DNA from: Bacillota bacterium
Lineage (GTDB): Bacteria > Bacillota > Clostridia > Christensenellales > CAG-138
NCBI GenBank assembly: GCA_023416895.1
Contig: JAEZGQ010000235.1
Location: 1-10,318, forward strand
Direction: 5' to 3'
DNA length: 10,318 nucleotides
Shown: in pieces, positions 1 to 5,932 of the stretch
Numbering within the stretch: the stretch's first letter is position 1
Layout: each line of letters begins with the position of its first letter
The notes under the pieces: generated by a model
What the model saw: only the letters and a program-made list of their open reading frames with translations
The model's database searches: none
What the model was told of the DNA's origin: nothing
Translations under genes and position numbers: made by a program

Positions 1-342
1 CCCAACCGCCGTGCATACCCCGATTTGAGCCGTATGAGTTTTTCGCAAAAGCAGCAGGTCATCCAAAACAACCCCGATTACGGTGTAATCGTATGCCGCT
101 GCGAGGGCGTGAGCAAGGGCGAGATCATCGACGCCATCCGCTCCCCCGTTCCCGCGCTGTCGCTCGACGCAATCAAGCGTCGCGTGCGCCCCGGCATGGG
201 GCGCTGTCAGGGAGGCTTTTGCTCGCCTTCCGTAACCAAGCTCATCGCACAGTATGGCGGGGTTAAAATCACAGATGTTACGAAAAAGGGCGTAGGCTCG
301 GCTCTCCTTGTTGAAAAAACGCACAAGGGGGAGCAGCCATGA
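1..342 (+). CDS. GlpA-like FAD oxidoreductase, C-terminal part with BFD-type [2Fe-2S] domain (5' truncated)
   Basis: The reading frame is already open at base 1, so this is the 3' end of a longer gene; in-frame TTG (25) and ATG (34) codons are internal and not the start. The 113 visible residues match the C-terminal tail of GlpA/LhgO-like NAD(P)/FAD-dependent oxidoreductases of Firmicutes. A CRC pair (codons at 94 and 100) and a CQGGFC motif (205-222) supply four cysteines in the C-x-C...C-x4-C pattern of the BFD-like [2Fe-2S] domain, preceded by a KRR...GMGRCQ stretch typical of the family. The missing N-terminal part should carry the FAD-binding dehydrogenase domain. The stop overlaps the next gene by ATGA, implying translational coupling and probably one complex with the next two products. 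Members are often annotated as anaerobic glycerol-3-phosphate dehydrogenase subunit A, but the substrate cannot be judged here because the catalytic domain lies outside the window. Confidence 0.85.
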   Translation, partial: PNRRAYPDLSRMSFSQKQQVIQNNPDYGVIVCRCEGVSKGEIIDAIRSPVPALSLDAIKRRVRPGMGRCQGGFCSPSVTKLIAQYGGVKITDVTKKGVGSALLVEKTHKGEQP

Positions 343-1589
343 GCGACAACCTTTATGATGTGATTGTTCTCGGGGCAGGCCCTGCCGGACTTGCCGCAGC
401 GTCGGCTGCACGCGAAAAAGGCGCAAGCGTGCTCGTGATAGAGCGTGAACAAAAGGCGGGAGGCATTCTCAAGCAATGCATCCACGACGGTTTTGGGCTT
501 TTGCACTTCGGCGAGCGGCTCACCGGCCCCGAATACGCGCTTAAATGCCTCGATCAGGCACAAAATGCGGGCGCGAAATTCCTTTTTTCCGCCTTTGTGT
601 GTGCCGCAAAAAAAGAAGAAAGCGGCTTTTCTTTGGATATCCAAACCCAAGGCGGCATGCAACGGGTATTCTGCAAAACCCTTGTCCTCGCCTGCGGCTG
701 CCGCGAACGCACCGCAAAACAGGTATCCATCCACGGTGACAGGCCCGCGGGCGTTATGACCGCCGGCACGGCGCAGTATTTCGTGAACGTAATGGGCTGT
801 TTGCCAACAAAAAGCTGTGTAATCTTAGGCAGCGGCGACATCGGCCTTATCATGGCGCGTAGGCTAACGCTCGAGGGTGCGAAAGTGCTTGGCGTATACG
901 AGGCAAAAAGCGAGCCGAGCGGGCTTGCCCGAAACATCGCCCAATGCCTTAACGATTTTTCCATTCCCCTACACCTTTCCTCCACCGTAACGCGCGTGTT
1001 CGGTAGCGAACGCGTAGAGGGCGTTGAGGTTTGCCTTGTGGACGAGAACATGCACCCCATCGAGGGCAGTGAGCAGCGCATTGACTGCGACGCGCTCATT
1101 TTGTCCGTCGGGCTGATCCCGGAAAATGAAATTGCAGAAAGCCTGGGGGTAGAAATTGACCCCGCCACCAAAGGGCCGTTTGTAGACCAGAATTTTATGA
1201 CAAGCGTTCCTGGGGTGTTTTGCTGCGGCAACGCGCTTGCGGTACACGACCTTGTGGATTATGTATCAGAAGGCGCTGCCAAAGCGGGCGCAGCCGCCGC
1301 ACTTTACGATGCGACGCACAACCGTACGTTGACGCCGCTTGCTTATCAAAAAGAGGACTTTTTGTGCGTCGTACCGCAGTTTACGGACGAATCCTCACTA
1401 GGCAATGTGATGCTTGCGTTGAGAAGCCGCCATGACGTAAAAAATGCGTCGGTCGAGCTTGTGTTTCAGAACGGCGCAGCAAAAACCTACCGTTTCCAAA
1501 GGCTGTCTCCCGCTGAAATGGCAGTAATCCATGTGGATGCAAAAGAAAACGGTGTTGTACAATCGGTTCATTTGGAGGTGCGAACATGA
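339..1589 (+). CDS. FAD/NAD(P)-dependent oxidoreductase, pyridine nucleotide-disulfide class (GlpA/HcnB-like partner)
   Basis: This is a 416-residue flavoprotein. An N-terminal Rossmann motif, GAGPAG at residues 12-17 with a following IERE acidic end, binds FAD. A second one, GSGDIG at residues 164-169, should bind NAD(P)H. Near the C-terminus, VFCCGNA is followed by a D-x-V-x-x-G-x-x-A-like helix, which is the usual second FAD contact of this fold. No redox-active CxxC of the thioredoxin/glutathione reductase type is visible in the first domain. The length is normal for the family that sits between a GlpA-like BFD protein and a DUF1667 protein in Firmicute operons. The start is the ATG overlapping the upstream TGA, with a GGGGGAG ribosome binding site at 327-333. 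The stop overlaps the next start by ATGA. Its likely role is moving electrons between the partner dehydrogenase and NAD(P) or another carrier; this is inferred from family and context, and the substrate is unknown. Confidence 0.85.
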   Translation: MSDNLYDVIVLGAGPAGLAAASAAREKGASVLVIEREQKAGGILKQCIHDGFGLLHFGERLTGPEYALKCLDQAQNAGAKFLFSAFVCAAKKEESGFSLDIQTQGGMQRVFCKTLVLACGCRERTAKQVSIHGDRPAGVMTAGTAQYFVNVMGCLPTKSCVILGSGDIGLIMARRLTLEGAKVLGVYEAKSEPSGLARNIAQCLNDFSIPLHLSSTVTRVFGSERVEGVEVCLVDENMHPIEGSEQRIDCDALILSVGLIPENEIAESLGVEIDPATKGPFVDQNFMTSVPGVFCCGNALAVHDLVDYVSEGAAKAGAAAALYDATHNRTLTPLAYQKEDFLCVVPQFTDESSLGNVMLALRSRHDVKNASVELVFQNGAAKTYRFQRLSPAEMAVIHVDAKENGVVQSVHLEVRT

Positions 1590-1927
1590 AGGAAATGACC
1601 TGTATCGTATGCCCCAACGGTTGCAAGCTGAGCGTTACGCAAACGGAAAGCAGCATTGCGGTTTCCGGCGCGCAATGCAAGCGCGGCGTAGCGTTTGCAA
1701 AGACGGAGATCAACAACCCCACCCGAAGTCTCACAACAACCGTGGCGACTGCGTTTGCCGACACACCGCGCCTTAGCGTAAAAACCATGGGAGAAATTGA
1801 AAAAGACCGTATGTTTGAGGCGATGCGCATCATCAACGGTGTGCTTGTTGCGCGGCATGTGACGGCGGGCGAAACCATCCTTTCCGATGTATGCGGCGCG
1901 CGGCTCGTGGCAACCAGCAACCTTTAA
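1586..1927 (+). CDS. DUF1667 family cysteine-rich small protein
   Basis: The product has 113 residues. The N-terminus carries C6-x2-C9-P-N-G-C13 and a fourth cysteine at C31 in the motif SGAQCKRG, followed by the conserved A-x-x-E-x-x-x-P-x-R segment and a later VKT stretch. This is the DUF1667 signature. The four cysteines look like a metal or Fe-S site, but no cofactor is shown by the sequence. The gene is coupled to the preceding flavoprotein by an ATGA overlap and has a good GGAGGTG ribosome binding site at 1574-1580. In known genomes the family almost always follows a GlpA-like/FAD oxidoreductase pair, so it is probably the small electron-transfer or assembly subunit of that complex. The biochemical role is inference; the family assignment is firm. 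Confidence 0.85.
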   Translation: MKEMTCIVCPNGCKLSVTQTESSIAVSGAQCKRGVAFAKTEINNPTRSLTTTVATAFADTPRLSVKTMGEIEKDRMFEAMRIINGVLVARHVTAGETILSDVCGARLVATSNL

Positions 1928-1949
1928 ACAAACAAGGGAGGAAAACGGC

Positions 1950-3695
1950 ATGGCGAAAAAGACGCAGGAATTTACCCCCGCATGGTATCACGAGGTTGCG
2001 CCCGAGGATACCTACCGCGCCATTTTGAAATGGGGCGACCCGAACACCTTTAAGGCGCCTAAAAAAGGGCTTTACAGGCTTATGAAGGAAAACTTCGGCC
2101 TGACGGACGACGATTTTAAAACCAAGTATAAGACCGGCCTTGAAAAAGTAAAGCTCAACATCCCCCCTAAGCTTTCCCCCACGCAAATAAGCGTTTTTGA
2201 GGAGATCGTAGGATCGGGAAACGTGAAGCTCGACGAGCTGACGCGCCTCAAAACAGCCTATGGCAAAACGATGCTCGACGCTATGCGCCTTCGCGAAGGA
2301 ATTGCAGAAAACCTTCCGGACGCTGTTTTATACCCGCGCAACAAAGAGGAGATTGAAAAGATCGTCGCTTACTGCAACGAGCAGTTGATCCCCCTTTATG
2401 TATACGGCGGCGGTTCGTCTGTAACGCGCGGGGTGGAATGTGTAAAAGGCGGCGTGCAACTCGATTTGCGGCAGCATTTCAATAAGGTGATTTCCTTCAG
2501 CGAGCGGATGCAAACCATCACGGTGGAATCCGGCATGAGCGGGCCGCAGCTTGAGCATGTGCTCAACAACGCGGTAAAGGAATTCGGCGCTTCACGCGCG
2601 TACACCTGCGGACATTTCCCGCAAAGCTTCGAATACTCCTGCGTGGGTGGCTGGGTGGTAACGCGGGGCGCGGGCCAAAACTCAAGCTATTACGGCAAAA
2701 TTGAGGACATTGTTTTAAGTCAGGAATACGCCACCCCCGTCGGCATCATCAAAAGTGACATGTACCCCGCCAACGCCACCGGCCCCTCCATCGATGAGAT
2801 CATGATGGGCAGTGAAGGTGCTTTTGGCGTACTGACGCACGTTACGCTTCGTGTTTTCAAATACATGCCTGAAAACCGTTGCCGCTTCAGCTTTGTGTTC
2901 AAAAACTGGGAAGACGGCGTAAACGCCGCGCGCGAGGTGATGCAGGGCGAGTTTGGCTTCCCCTCCGTGTTCCGTCTTTCCGACCCCGAGGAAACCTCCG
3001 TTGCCATGCATCTTTACGGCGTTGCGGATACACCGCTCGACACGCTCATGAAGCTTGGCGGCTACAAGGACGGCGAACGCTGCCTAATGCTCGGTTTTAC
3101 CGAGGGTGAAAAGCATTTTTCTAAAAACGTGTTCCGCCAAATCAAAAAGATCTGCCGCAAGTATCACGCCATGTACACGACTGGCATCGTTTGCAAAAGC
3201 TGGGAACACGGTAGGTTTACCGACCCCTACCTTCGCGAGGATATGGGCGATTTCGGATTGATGATGGATACGCTCGAATGCTCCGTCAACTGGGATAATT
3301 TTATGGAGGTGTATGAGGGCGTTCGCATGGAATGCAAAAGCCGGGAGCATACCATCCATATGACGCACATGTCGCACTTTTACCCGCAGGGCGTCAATTT
3401 GTACTTCATCTTCATCGCAAAGATCGATGAAATTCCCGAATACCTTGCTTATCAGGGGATGATCCTCGACAACATTCAGCGTTACGGCGCGGCTATGAGC
3501 CACCATCACGGCATCGGGAAGATGACCGCACCATGGCTTGAAGCGCAAATCGGACGCAATGAAATGGAACTTTACCGCACGCTTAAGCGGCATTTTGACC
3601 CCAACAACATCATGAACCCCGGTGGCACGCTTGCGCTCGATTTGCTGGAGGAGGAAAAGCGGGATTGCACGCGCACTCAAGAACCTAACTTTTAA
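1950..3695 (+). CDS. FAD-binding oxidase of the alkyl-dihydroxyacetonephosphate synthase-like (PCMH) family
   Basis: This is a flavoenzyme of 581 residues. The start is the ATG at 1950, with GGGAGG at 1936-1941; an in-frame extension back to 1887 lies inside the preceding gene and has no such site. A PCMH/VAO-type FAD domain occupies roughly residues 125-310. It shows the LYPRNKEEIEKIV entry strand, the GGGSS phosphate loop (153-157), and the GHFPQSFEYS...VGGW segment with His222. The C-terminal cap contains a triple histidine (518-520) in SHHHGIGK and ends in DPNNIMNPGG. The His triplet and the GH-x-P-x-S-x-E-x-S-x-VGGW stretch match eukaryotic AGPS closely, and the DPNNIMNPG ending is shared with the wider GlcD/AGPS group. 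Bacterial relatives act on unknown substrates, so ether-lipid synthesis should not be assumed. It is 22 bases downstream of the DUF1667 gene and ends just before the operon terminator. It probably feeds electrons to, or uses the product of, the adjoining flavin/Fe-S proteins. Confidence 0.82.
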   Translation: MAKKTQEFTPAWYHEVAPEDTYRAILKWGDPNTFKAPKKGLYRLMKENFGLTDDDFKTKYKTGLEKVKLNIPPKLSPTQISVFEEIVGSGNVKLDELTRLKTAYGKTMLDAMRLREGIAENLPDAVLYPRNKEEIEKIVAYCNEQLIPLYVYGGGSSVTRGVECVKGGVQLDLRQHFNKVISFSERMQTITVESGMSGPQLEHVLNNAVKEFGASRAYTCGHFPQSFEYSCVGGWVVTRGAGQNSSYYGKIEDIVLSQEYATPVGIIKSDMYPANATGPSIDEIMMGSEGAFGVLTHVTLRVFKYMPENRCRFSFVFKNWEDGVNAAREVMQGEFGFPSVFRLSDPEETSVAMHLYGVADTPLDTLMKLGGYKDGERCLMLGFTEGEKHFSKNVFRQIKKICRKYHAMYTTGIVCKSWEHGRFTDPYLREDMGDFGLMMDTLECSVNWDNFMEVYEGVRMECKSREHTIHMTHMSHFYPQGVNLYFIFIAKIDEIPEYLAYQGMILDNIQRYGAAMSHHHGIGKMTAPWLEAQIGRNEMELYRTLKRHFDPNNIMNPGGTLALDLLEEEKRDCTRTQEPNF

Positions 3696-3705
3696 AAATT
3701 CCGCA

Positions 3706-3745
3706 AAAAGCCGCGCAATGCTTTGCAACGCGCGGCTTTTATGTT
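3706..3745 (+). terminator. Intrinsic terminator of the redox operon
   Basis: An 11-bp perfect stem pairs AAAAGCCGCGC (3706-3716) with GCGCGGCTTTT (3730-3740). The 13-base loop can itself fold as TGC/GCA. The 3' arm ends in four T and, after ATG, a further T run. It begins 10 bases after the flavin oxidase stop codon. Confidence 0.85.
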
Positions 3746-3814
3746 TTTAACGCTTTAAAATTAAAACATTGCATCGATTTTAATAAGCATGGTGAAACTT
3801 CCTTCCCGCTGCAA

Positions 3815-3843
3815 TTGACATAAAATGGAAAAACAATTATTAT
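3815..3843 (+). promoter_or_regulatory. SigA-type promoter of the GntR gene
   Basis: A consensus -35 box TTGACA (3815-3820) is followed after exactly 17 bases by TATTAT (3838-3843), one base from consensus. Transcription should begin near 3850, leaving a leader of about 40 bases before the ATG at 3890. It is the best-matching promoter in the window. Confidence 0.75.
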
Positions 3844-3848
3844 TTTCG

Positions 3849-3867
3849 TAGAATGATTCTCATTATA
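3849..3867 (+). promoter_or_regulatory. Palindromic operator-like site over the GntR transcription start (Fur-box-like)
   Basis: AATGA and TCATT form an inverted repeat around a TTC centre (3852-3864), with a nested GAAT-G-ATTC palindrome at 3851-3859. The site lies directly after the -10 box, so a bound protein would block initiation. It matches 14 of 19 positions of the classical Fur consensus, but autoregulation by the GntR protein encoded 23 bases downstream is equally plausible. Confidence 0.45.
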
Positions 3868-3889
3868 AAAACGTATTGGATGAAAAAAT

Positions 3890-4591
3890 ATGGCTAGAAA
3901 AAAGGGGCCGCATGTTCAGCATGCGTATCAGTACATCAAAGACAAAATCCTTACGTTTGAATTCTGCCCAGGAACCGTGCTTTCGGACAATATGCTCTCG
4001 CAGCAGCTTTCCATGAGCCGCTCCCCCGTGCGCGAAGCGTTTATGCTTTTGCTTGCGGATGGGCTTTTGGAAATAAAAAATAGCCGCGTACAGGTTTCGC
4101 CCATTACCGTGGAAGATATTGTGGAGATTTGCGAAGTAAGAATTTCCGTAAGCACTGCCGCGGTGAACAGCATCATGAACCGCGGCATGCTTATGCGTTC
4201 TGAAAAGGAGCGGATTGCCGACCTTTATAAAAAGCTAAGCCAGGCAGATGACCTTTTTCAAAGCTACAAATATGACGATCTGTTCCACGCCGCAATCATA
4301 AAAATGGCGGGCAACAGACGGCTTCTTGAAATTTCCGAGCAGATGCGCCTACAGATTGCACGCGCGCGCTGGCTCAATTCCGTGCTGCCGGAGCGCCGCG
4401 CGGAAGCAAACAAGGAGCATGCAGCCATCTACAACGCGCTTATAAACGGCAACCGCGAAGCCTGCATCGAAGCGATCAACGCACACTTTAAAAACAGCGC
4501 GGAAAATTATGCGCGCGTGCTTCAAAACCCGCGCTTTACGCCGCAGTTCAAGCTCGCGTTCGTTTCCATGAGCATGACCGACGAGCAATAA
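3890..4591 (+). CDS. GntR family transcriptional regulator, FCD (FadR-C) subfamily
   Basis: The product has 233 residues. The N-terminal winged helix-turn-helix spans about residues 10-70 and holds the typical LSQQLSMSRSPVREAF recognition segment. The C-terminal all-helical FCD domain (about 80-215) shows the expected metal-ligand pattern of Asp129, His133 (in DDLFHAAI...GN), His177 and His199, plus Arg84 at the position of the conserved R of this subfamily. FCD regulators usually sense small carboxylates or sugar acids and bind a palindrome. The ATG at 3890 has only a weak GGA (3878-3880) as ribosome binding site, which suggests low expression. The gene is flanked by two terminators and has its own promoter, so it is monocistronic. 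Its position right after the redox operon makes that operon the likeliest target, although it points the same way rather than divergently. The effector is unknown. Confidence 0.88.
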   Translation: MARKKGPHVQHAYQYIKDKILTFEFCPGTVLSDNMLSQQLSMSRSPVREAFMLLLADGLLEIKNSRVQVSPITVEDIVEICEVRISVSTAAVNSIMNRGMLMRSEKERIADLYKKLSQADDLFQSYKYDDLFHAAIIKMAGNRRLLEISEQMRLQIARARWLNSVLPERRAEANKEHAAIYNALINGNREACIEAINAHFKNSAENYARVLQNPRFTPQFKLAFVSMSMTDEQ

Positions 4592-4610
4592 TGTTTTTAT
4601 TAAAATAGCA

Positions 4611-4662
4611 AAACCGCGGCCGCCTCCCCATTTAGGTCGATGGCCGCGGTTTGTTGTGTTTT
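4611..4662 (+). terminator. Intrinsic terminator of the GntR gene
   Basis: An 11-bp perfect stem pairs AAACCGCGGCC (4611-4621) with GGCCGCGGTTT (4642-4652) across a 20-base loop. A T-rich tail (GTTGTGTTTTTT) follows. It starts 19 bases after the GntR stop codon. Confidence 0.8.
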
Positions 4663-4680
4663 TTAGATCAAGCCATTTCC

Positions 4681-4708
4681 CTTGAGCGCTCCGACTACCC
4701 CGCTCAAG
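4681..4708. repeat. Perfect inverted repeat upstream of the rlmA promoter
   Basis: CTTGAGCG (4681-4688) and CGCTCAAG (4701-4708) are perfect 8-base arms around a 12-base spacer. The repeat ends three bases before the candidate -35 box at 4712. No T tract follows, so it is not a terminator. It could be a protein-binding site; its function is not shown. Confidence 0.4.
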
Positions 4709-4711
4709 CGT

Positions 4712-4740
4712 TTGCCTTGCACCCTTACATAAGGTATAAT
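4712..4740 (+). promoter_or_regulatory. Candidate SigA-type promoter of the rRNA methyltransferase gene
   Basis: TTGCCT (4712-4717; four of six consensus bases) is separated by 17 bases from a perfect TATAAT (4735-4740). Transcription should start near 4747, giving a leader of about 60 bases. Confidence 0.65.
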
Positions 4741-4775
4741 TTCATTTATGAATGCTTTAGAATGCTTTGTTTTTT

Positions 4776-4804
4776 GCGCTTTTGGCGCAAAAGCGCGCGG
4801 GAGG
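4776..4804 (+). promoter_or_regulatory. Hairpin abutting the ribosome binding site of the rRNA methyltransferase gene
   Basis: GCGCTTTT (4776-4783) and AAAAGCGC (4789-4796) pair perfectly around a 5-base loop. The GGAGG ribosome binding site lies at 4800-4804, only three bases after the stem. Such a stem beside the site could tune translation initiation. No function is proven. Confidence 0.45.
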
Positions 4805-4808
4805 AATC

Positions 4809-5657
4809 ATGAGCGAAAGCGGCATCCGTAAATTTGAAAAAATCGCGCCGCTTCTTGGCTGCCCGCTCTGCGGCAACGCGCTTGCGCCTCAAAGCGGCGC
4901 AAGCCTTGTTTGCATAAAGGGACATTGCTTTGATGTTGCCAAAAAAGGCTATGTAAATTTTGCGCCGCAAAAAAAACACCGCATGTACGAAGCTGCGCTT
5001 TTTGAAAGCCGGCAAAGGGCGTTTCTCGCGGGCTTTTACGAAACGCCTCTTCAGGCGCTTTGCGAAGTTGCTGCACGGCACATCGGCACCACTGCTCCCG
5101 TGCTTGTGGACGCGGGCTGCGGCGAGGGCTATTATGCACTCGGCATCCGTCGGTTTTTCGGAGAAGAAGCGGAAGTTTTCGGCCTCGACATTGAAAAAGA
5201 CGCCATTCACCTTGCAGCGCGTGGCGGCAACGACGTGAAGTGGCTGGTGGCCGATCTTTCCCGCATACCGCTTAAGGACGGCTGCGTGGACGCTGTATTC
5301 AACATATTTTCGCCCGCAAACTACGCTGAGTTTCGCCGCGTTTTAAAGCAAAACGGCATCGTTGTAAAGGCCGTTCCCGGCGAGCATTACCTAACAGAAA
5401 TAAGGCAAGCCGCGGCCGAGCAGCTCAAAAGCAGCGCCTACTCCCCCGCGCGCGTGGCGGATCATTTCGAGGGCTATCTGAGCACAGTGGAGCGCGTGCG
5501 CGTAAAAAACACCTTTCCCCTAACGCGTGAACAGCTTTTTGACTTTCTTACCCTTACACCGATGATGTTCGGTGTAGACAAGGCGAAGCTCAAGACCGAA
5601 GACATTCACGAAATCACCATCGATGTTGAGATTCTTATTGGTGTCTACCGTGGCTAA
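4809..5657 (+). CDS. rlmA: 23S rRNA (guanine-N1) methyltransferase, RlmA/TlrB family
   Basis: This 282-residue SAM-dependent methyltransferase has a zinc ribbon at the N-terminus. Its ligands would be Cys18 and Cys21 (CPLC), Cys35 and His39, in the usual C-P-x-C...C-x-x-x-H-x-F-D arrangement, followed by the family stretch AKKGYVNFAP. The Rossmann SAM motif is VDAGCGEGYY (100-109), with FGLDIEKDAI and the FSPANYAEFRRVLKQNG segment after it. The overall alignment with E. coli RlmA runs end to end. The family methylates N1 of G745 (Gram-negative RlmA-I) or G748 (Gram-positive RlmA-II/TlrB) in helix 35 of 23S rRNA; the second is the likelier target here. The ATG at 4809 with GGAGG at 4800-4804 is preferred to an in-frame TTG at 4767, which lacks a binding site and runs through the leader hairpin. 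It appears to be transcribed alone. TlrB-type enzymes can contribute to tylosin resistance, but this looks like the chromosomal housekeeping form. Confidence 0.85.
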   Translation: MSESGIRKFEKIAPLLGCPLCGNALAPQSGASLVCIKGHCFDVAKKGYVNFAPQKKHRMYEAALFESRQRAFLAGFYETPLQALCEVAARHIGTTAPVLVDAGCGEGYYALGIRRFFGEEAEVFGLDIEKDAIHLAARGGNDVKWLVADLSRIPLKDGCVDAVFNIFSPANYAEFRRVLKQNGIVVKAVPGEHYLTEIRQAAAEQLKSSAYSPARVADHFEGYLSTVERVRVKNTFPLTREQLFDFLTLTPMMFGVDKAKLKTEDIHEITIDVEILIGVYRG

Positions 5658-5687
5658 GGTGTTTATTTTTCCGCAAAGTCACTGAAA

Positions 5688-5703
5688 AAAGAATATATTC
5701 TTT
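5688..5703. repeat. Perfect 16-base A/T-rich palindrome
   Basis: AAAGAATATATTCTTT is its own reverse complement. It lies 30 bases after the rlmA stop and 30 bases before the -35 box of the tyrS leader promoter. It has no T tract, so it is not a typical terminator; it could bind a dimeric regulator or act as a weak transcript-end hairpin. Confidence 0.4.
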
Positions 5704-5732
5704 CAAAACGGGGTTTTCTGCCCGCCGCTGTG

Positions 5733-5761
5733 TTGCATTTTCCCCTACAGGTGGGTAGAAT
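5733..5761 (+). promoter_or_regulatory. Candidate promoter of the tyrS leader transcript
   Basis: TTGCAT (5733-5738; the TTG matches consensus) and TAGAAT (5756-5761; five of six) are separated by 17 bases. Transcription would start near 5768. That is about 25 bases before the leader peptide ATG and about 200 bases before tyrS, which suits an attenuated leader. Confidence 0.6.
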
Positions 5762-5791
5762 ACTAAAAACACCAAACTGGAGACCATTAAA

Positions 5792-5884
5792 ATGTTGCAA
5801 AACCGCGTTTCTATGTGCAGCGCTTCCCATTATGCCTACGCTTATTCGCATAGGCTTGGGTTGCTGTTGCCGAAAGCGCGCTGA
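5792..5884 (+). CDS. Leader peptide of the tyrS attenuator (30 codons, Tyr-rich)
   Basis: ATG at 5792 opens a 30-codon frame ending in TGA at 5882-5884. GGAG at 5779-5782 sits nine bases upstream as a ribosome binding site. The peptide contains the run SHYAYAYSH: Tyr codons TAT (5831), TAC (5837) and TAT (5843), with His codons (CAT) on either side. Three Tyr in five codons, directly upstream of a tyrosyl-tRNA synthetase gene, is the signature of a regulatory peptide whose translation measures charged tRNA-Tyr. The Tyr codons lie in the 5' strand of the first leader hairpin, and the stop codon lies in the loop of the antiterminator, as in classical attenuators. It has no other recognisable domain and the product itself need not function. 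It is too short for a default gene caller to report. Confidence 0.75.
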   Translation: MLQNRVSMCSASHYAYAYSHRLGLLLPKAR

Positions 5885-5895
5885 CGTTTCACGGC

Positions 5896-5932
5896 AAGGC
5901 GGCTCGAGCCTATCGCTCGAGCCGCCTTTTTT
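5896..5932 (+). terminator. Attenuator terminator in front of tyrS
   Basis: A 14-bp perfect stem pairs 5896-5909 with 5915-5928 (core GGCGGCTCGAGC / GCTCGAGCCGCC) around a CTATC loop. Six T follow at 5927-5932. It lies between the leader peptide and the tyrS ribosome binding site, so it must be bypassed for tyrS expression from the upstream promoter. Confidence 0.9.

Larger units (their letters stand above)
5792..5932 (+). promoter_or_regulatory. tyrS transcription attenuator (mutually exclusive leader RNA structures)
   Basis: Four RNA segments can pair alternatively. Pause-type hairpin 1:2: CCCA/TGGG (5826-5829 with 5857-5860) and GCCTA/TAGGC (5834-5838 with 5851-5855), containing the Tyr codons. 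Antiterminator 2:3: 5850-5865 with 5898-5913, plus TTGCCG (5867-5872) with CGGCAA (5892-5897), 22 pairs with five G-U wobbles and one bulged G at 5866. Terminator 3:4: 5896-5909 with 5915-5928. A ribosome stalled at Tyr codons 5831-5845 would mask segment 1, free segment 2 to capture segment 3, and allow readthrough into tyrS. A ribosome reaching the stop at 5882-5884 would cover segment 2, so the terminator forms. Low charged tRNA-Tyr would thus raise TyrRS synthesis. The pairings are read directly; the mechanism is inferred by analogy with trp, his and pheST leaders. Confidence 0.75.

Noticed and set aside
207..734. Antisense open frame over the BFD protein and FAD oxidoreductase genes
   Set aside because: It is a mirror of two well-supported genes in a G+C-rich region, with no recognisable family and no promoter or binding site.
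3084..3728. Long antisense open frame over the AGPS-like gene and its terminator
   Set aside because: Its beginning crosses the terminator hairpin and the rest is a shadow of a strongly conserved gene on the other strand.
3880..3897. Five-codon frame ATG AAA AAA TAT GGC TAG overlapping the GntR start
   Set aside because: Very short, with no ribosome binding site of its own at usual spacing; probably chance.
5768..5932. T-box riboswitch for tyrS (an ACCGCG at 5802-5807 and a GAATAC at 5758-5763 looked suggestive)
   Set aside because: The conserved GGUGGN part before ACCGCG is missing, the ACCGCG lies about 90 bases before the terminator rather than in an antiterminator beside it, and GAATAC overlaps the -10 box. 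The leader peptide model explains the pairings far better.
5740..5932. Stand-alone structured small RNA such as 6S RNA
   Set aside because: The hairpins are explained by alternative pairing around the leader peptide; no 6S-type long closing stem with a central bubble could be drawn.
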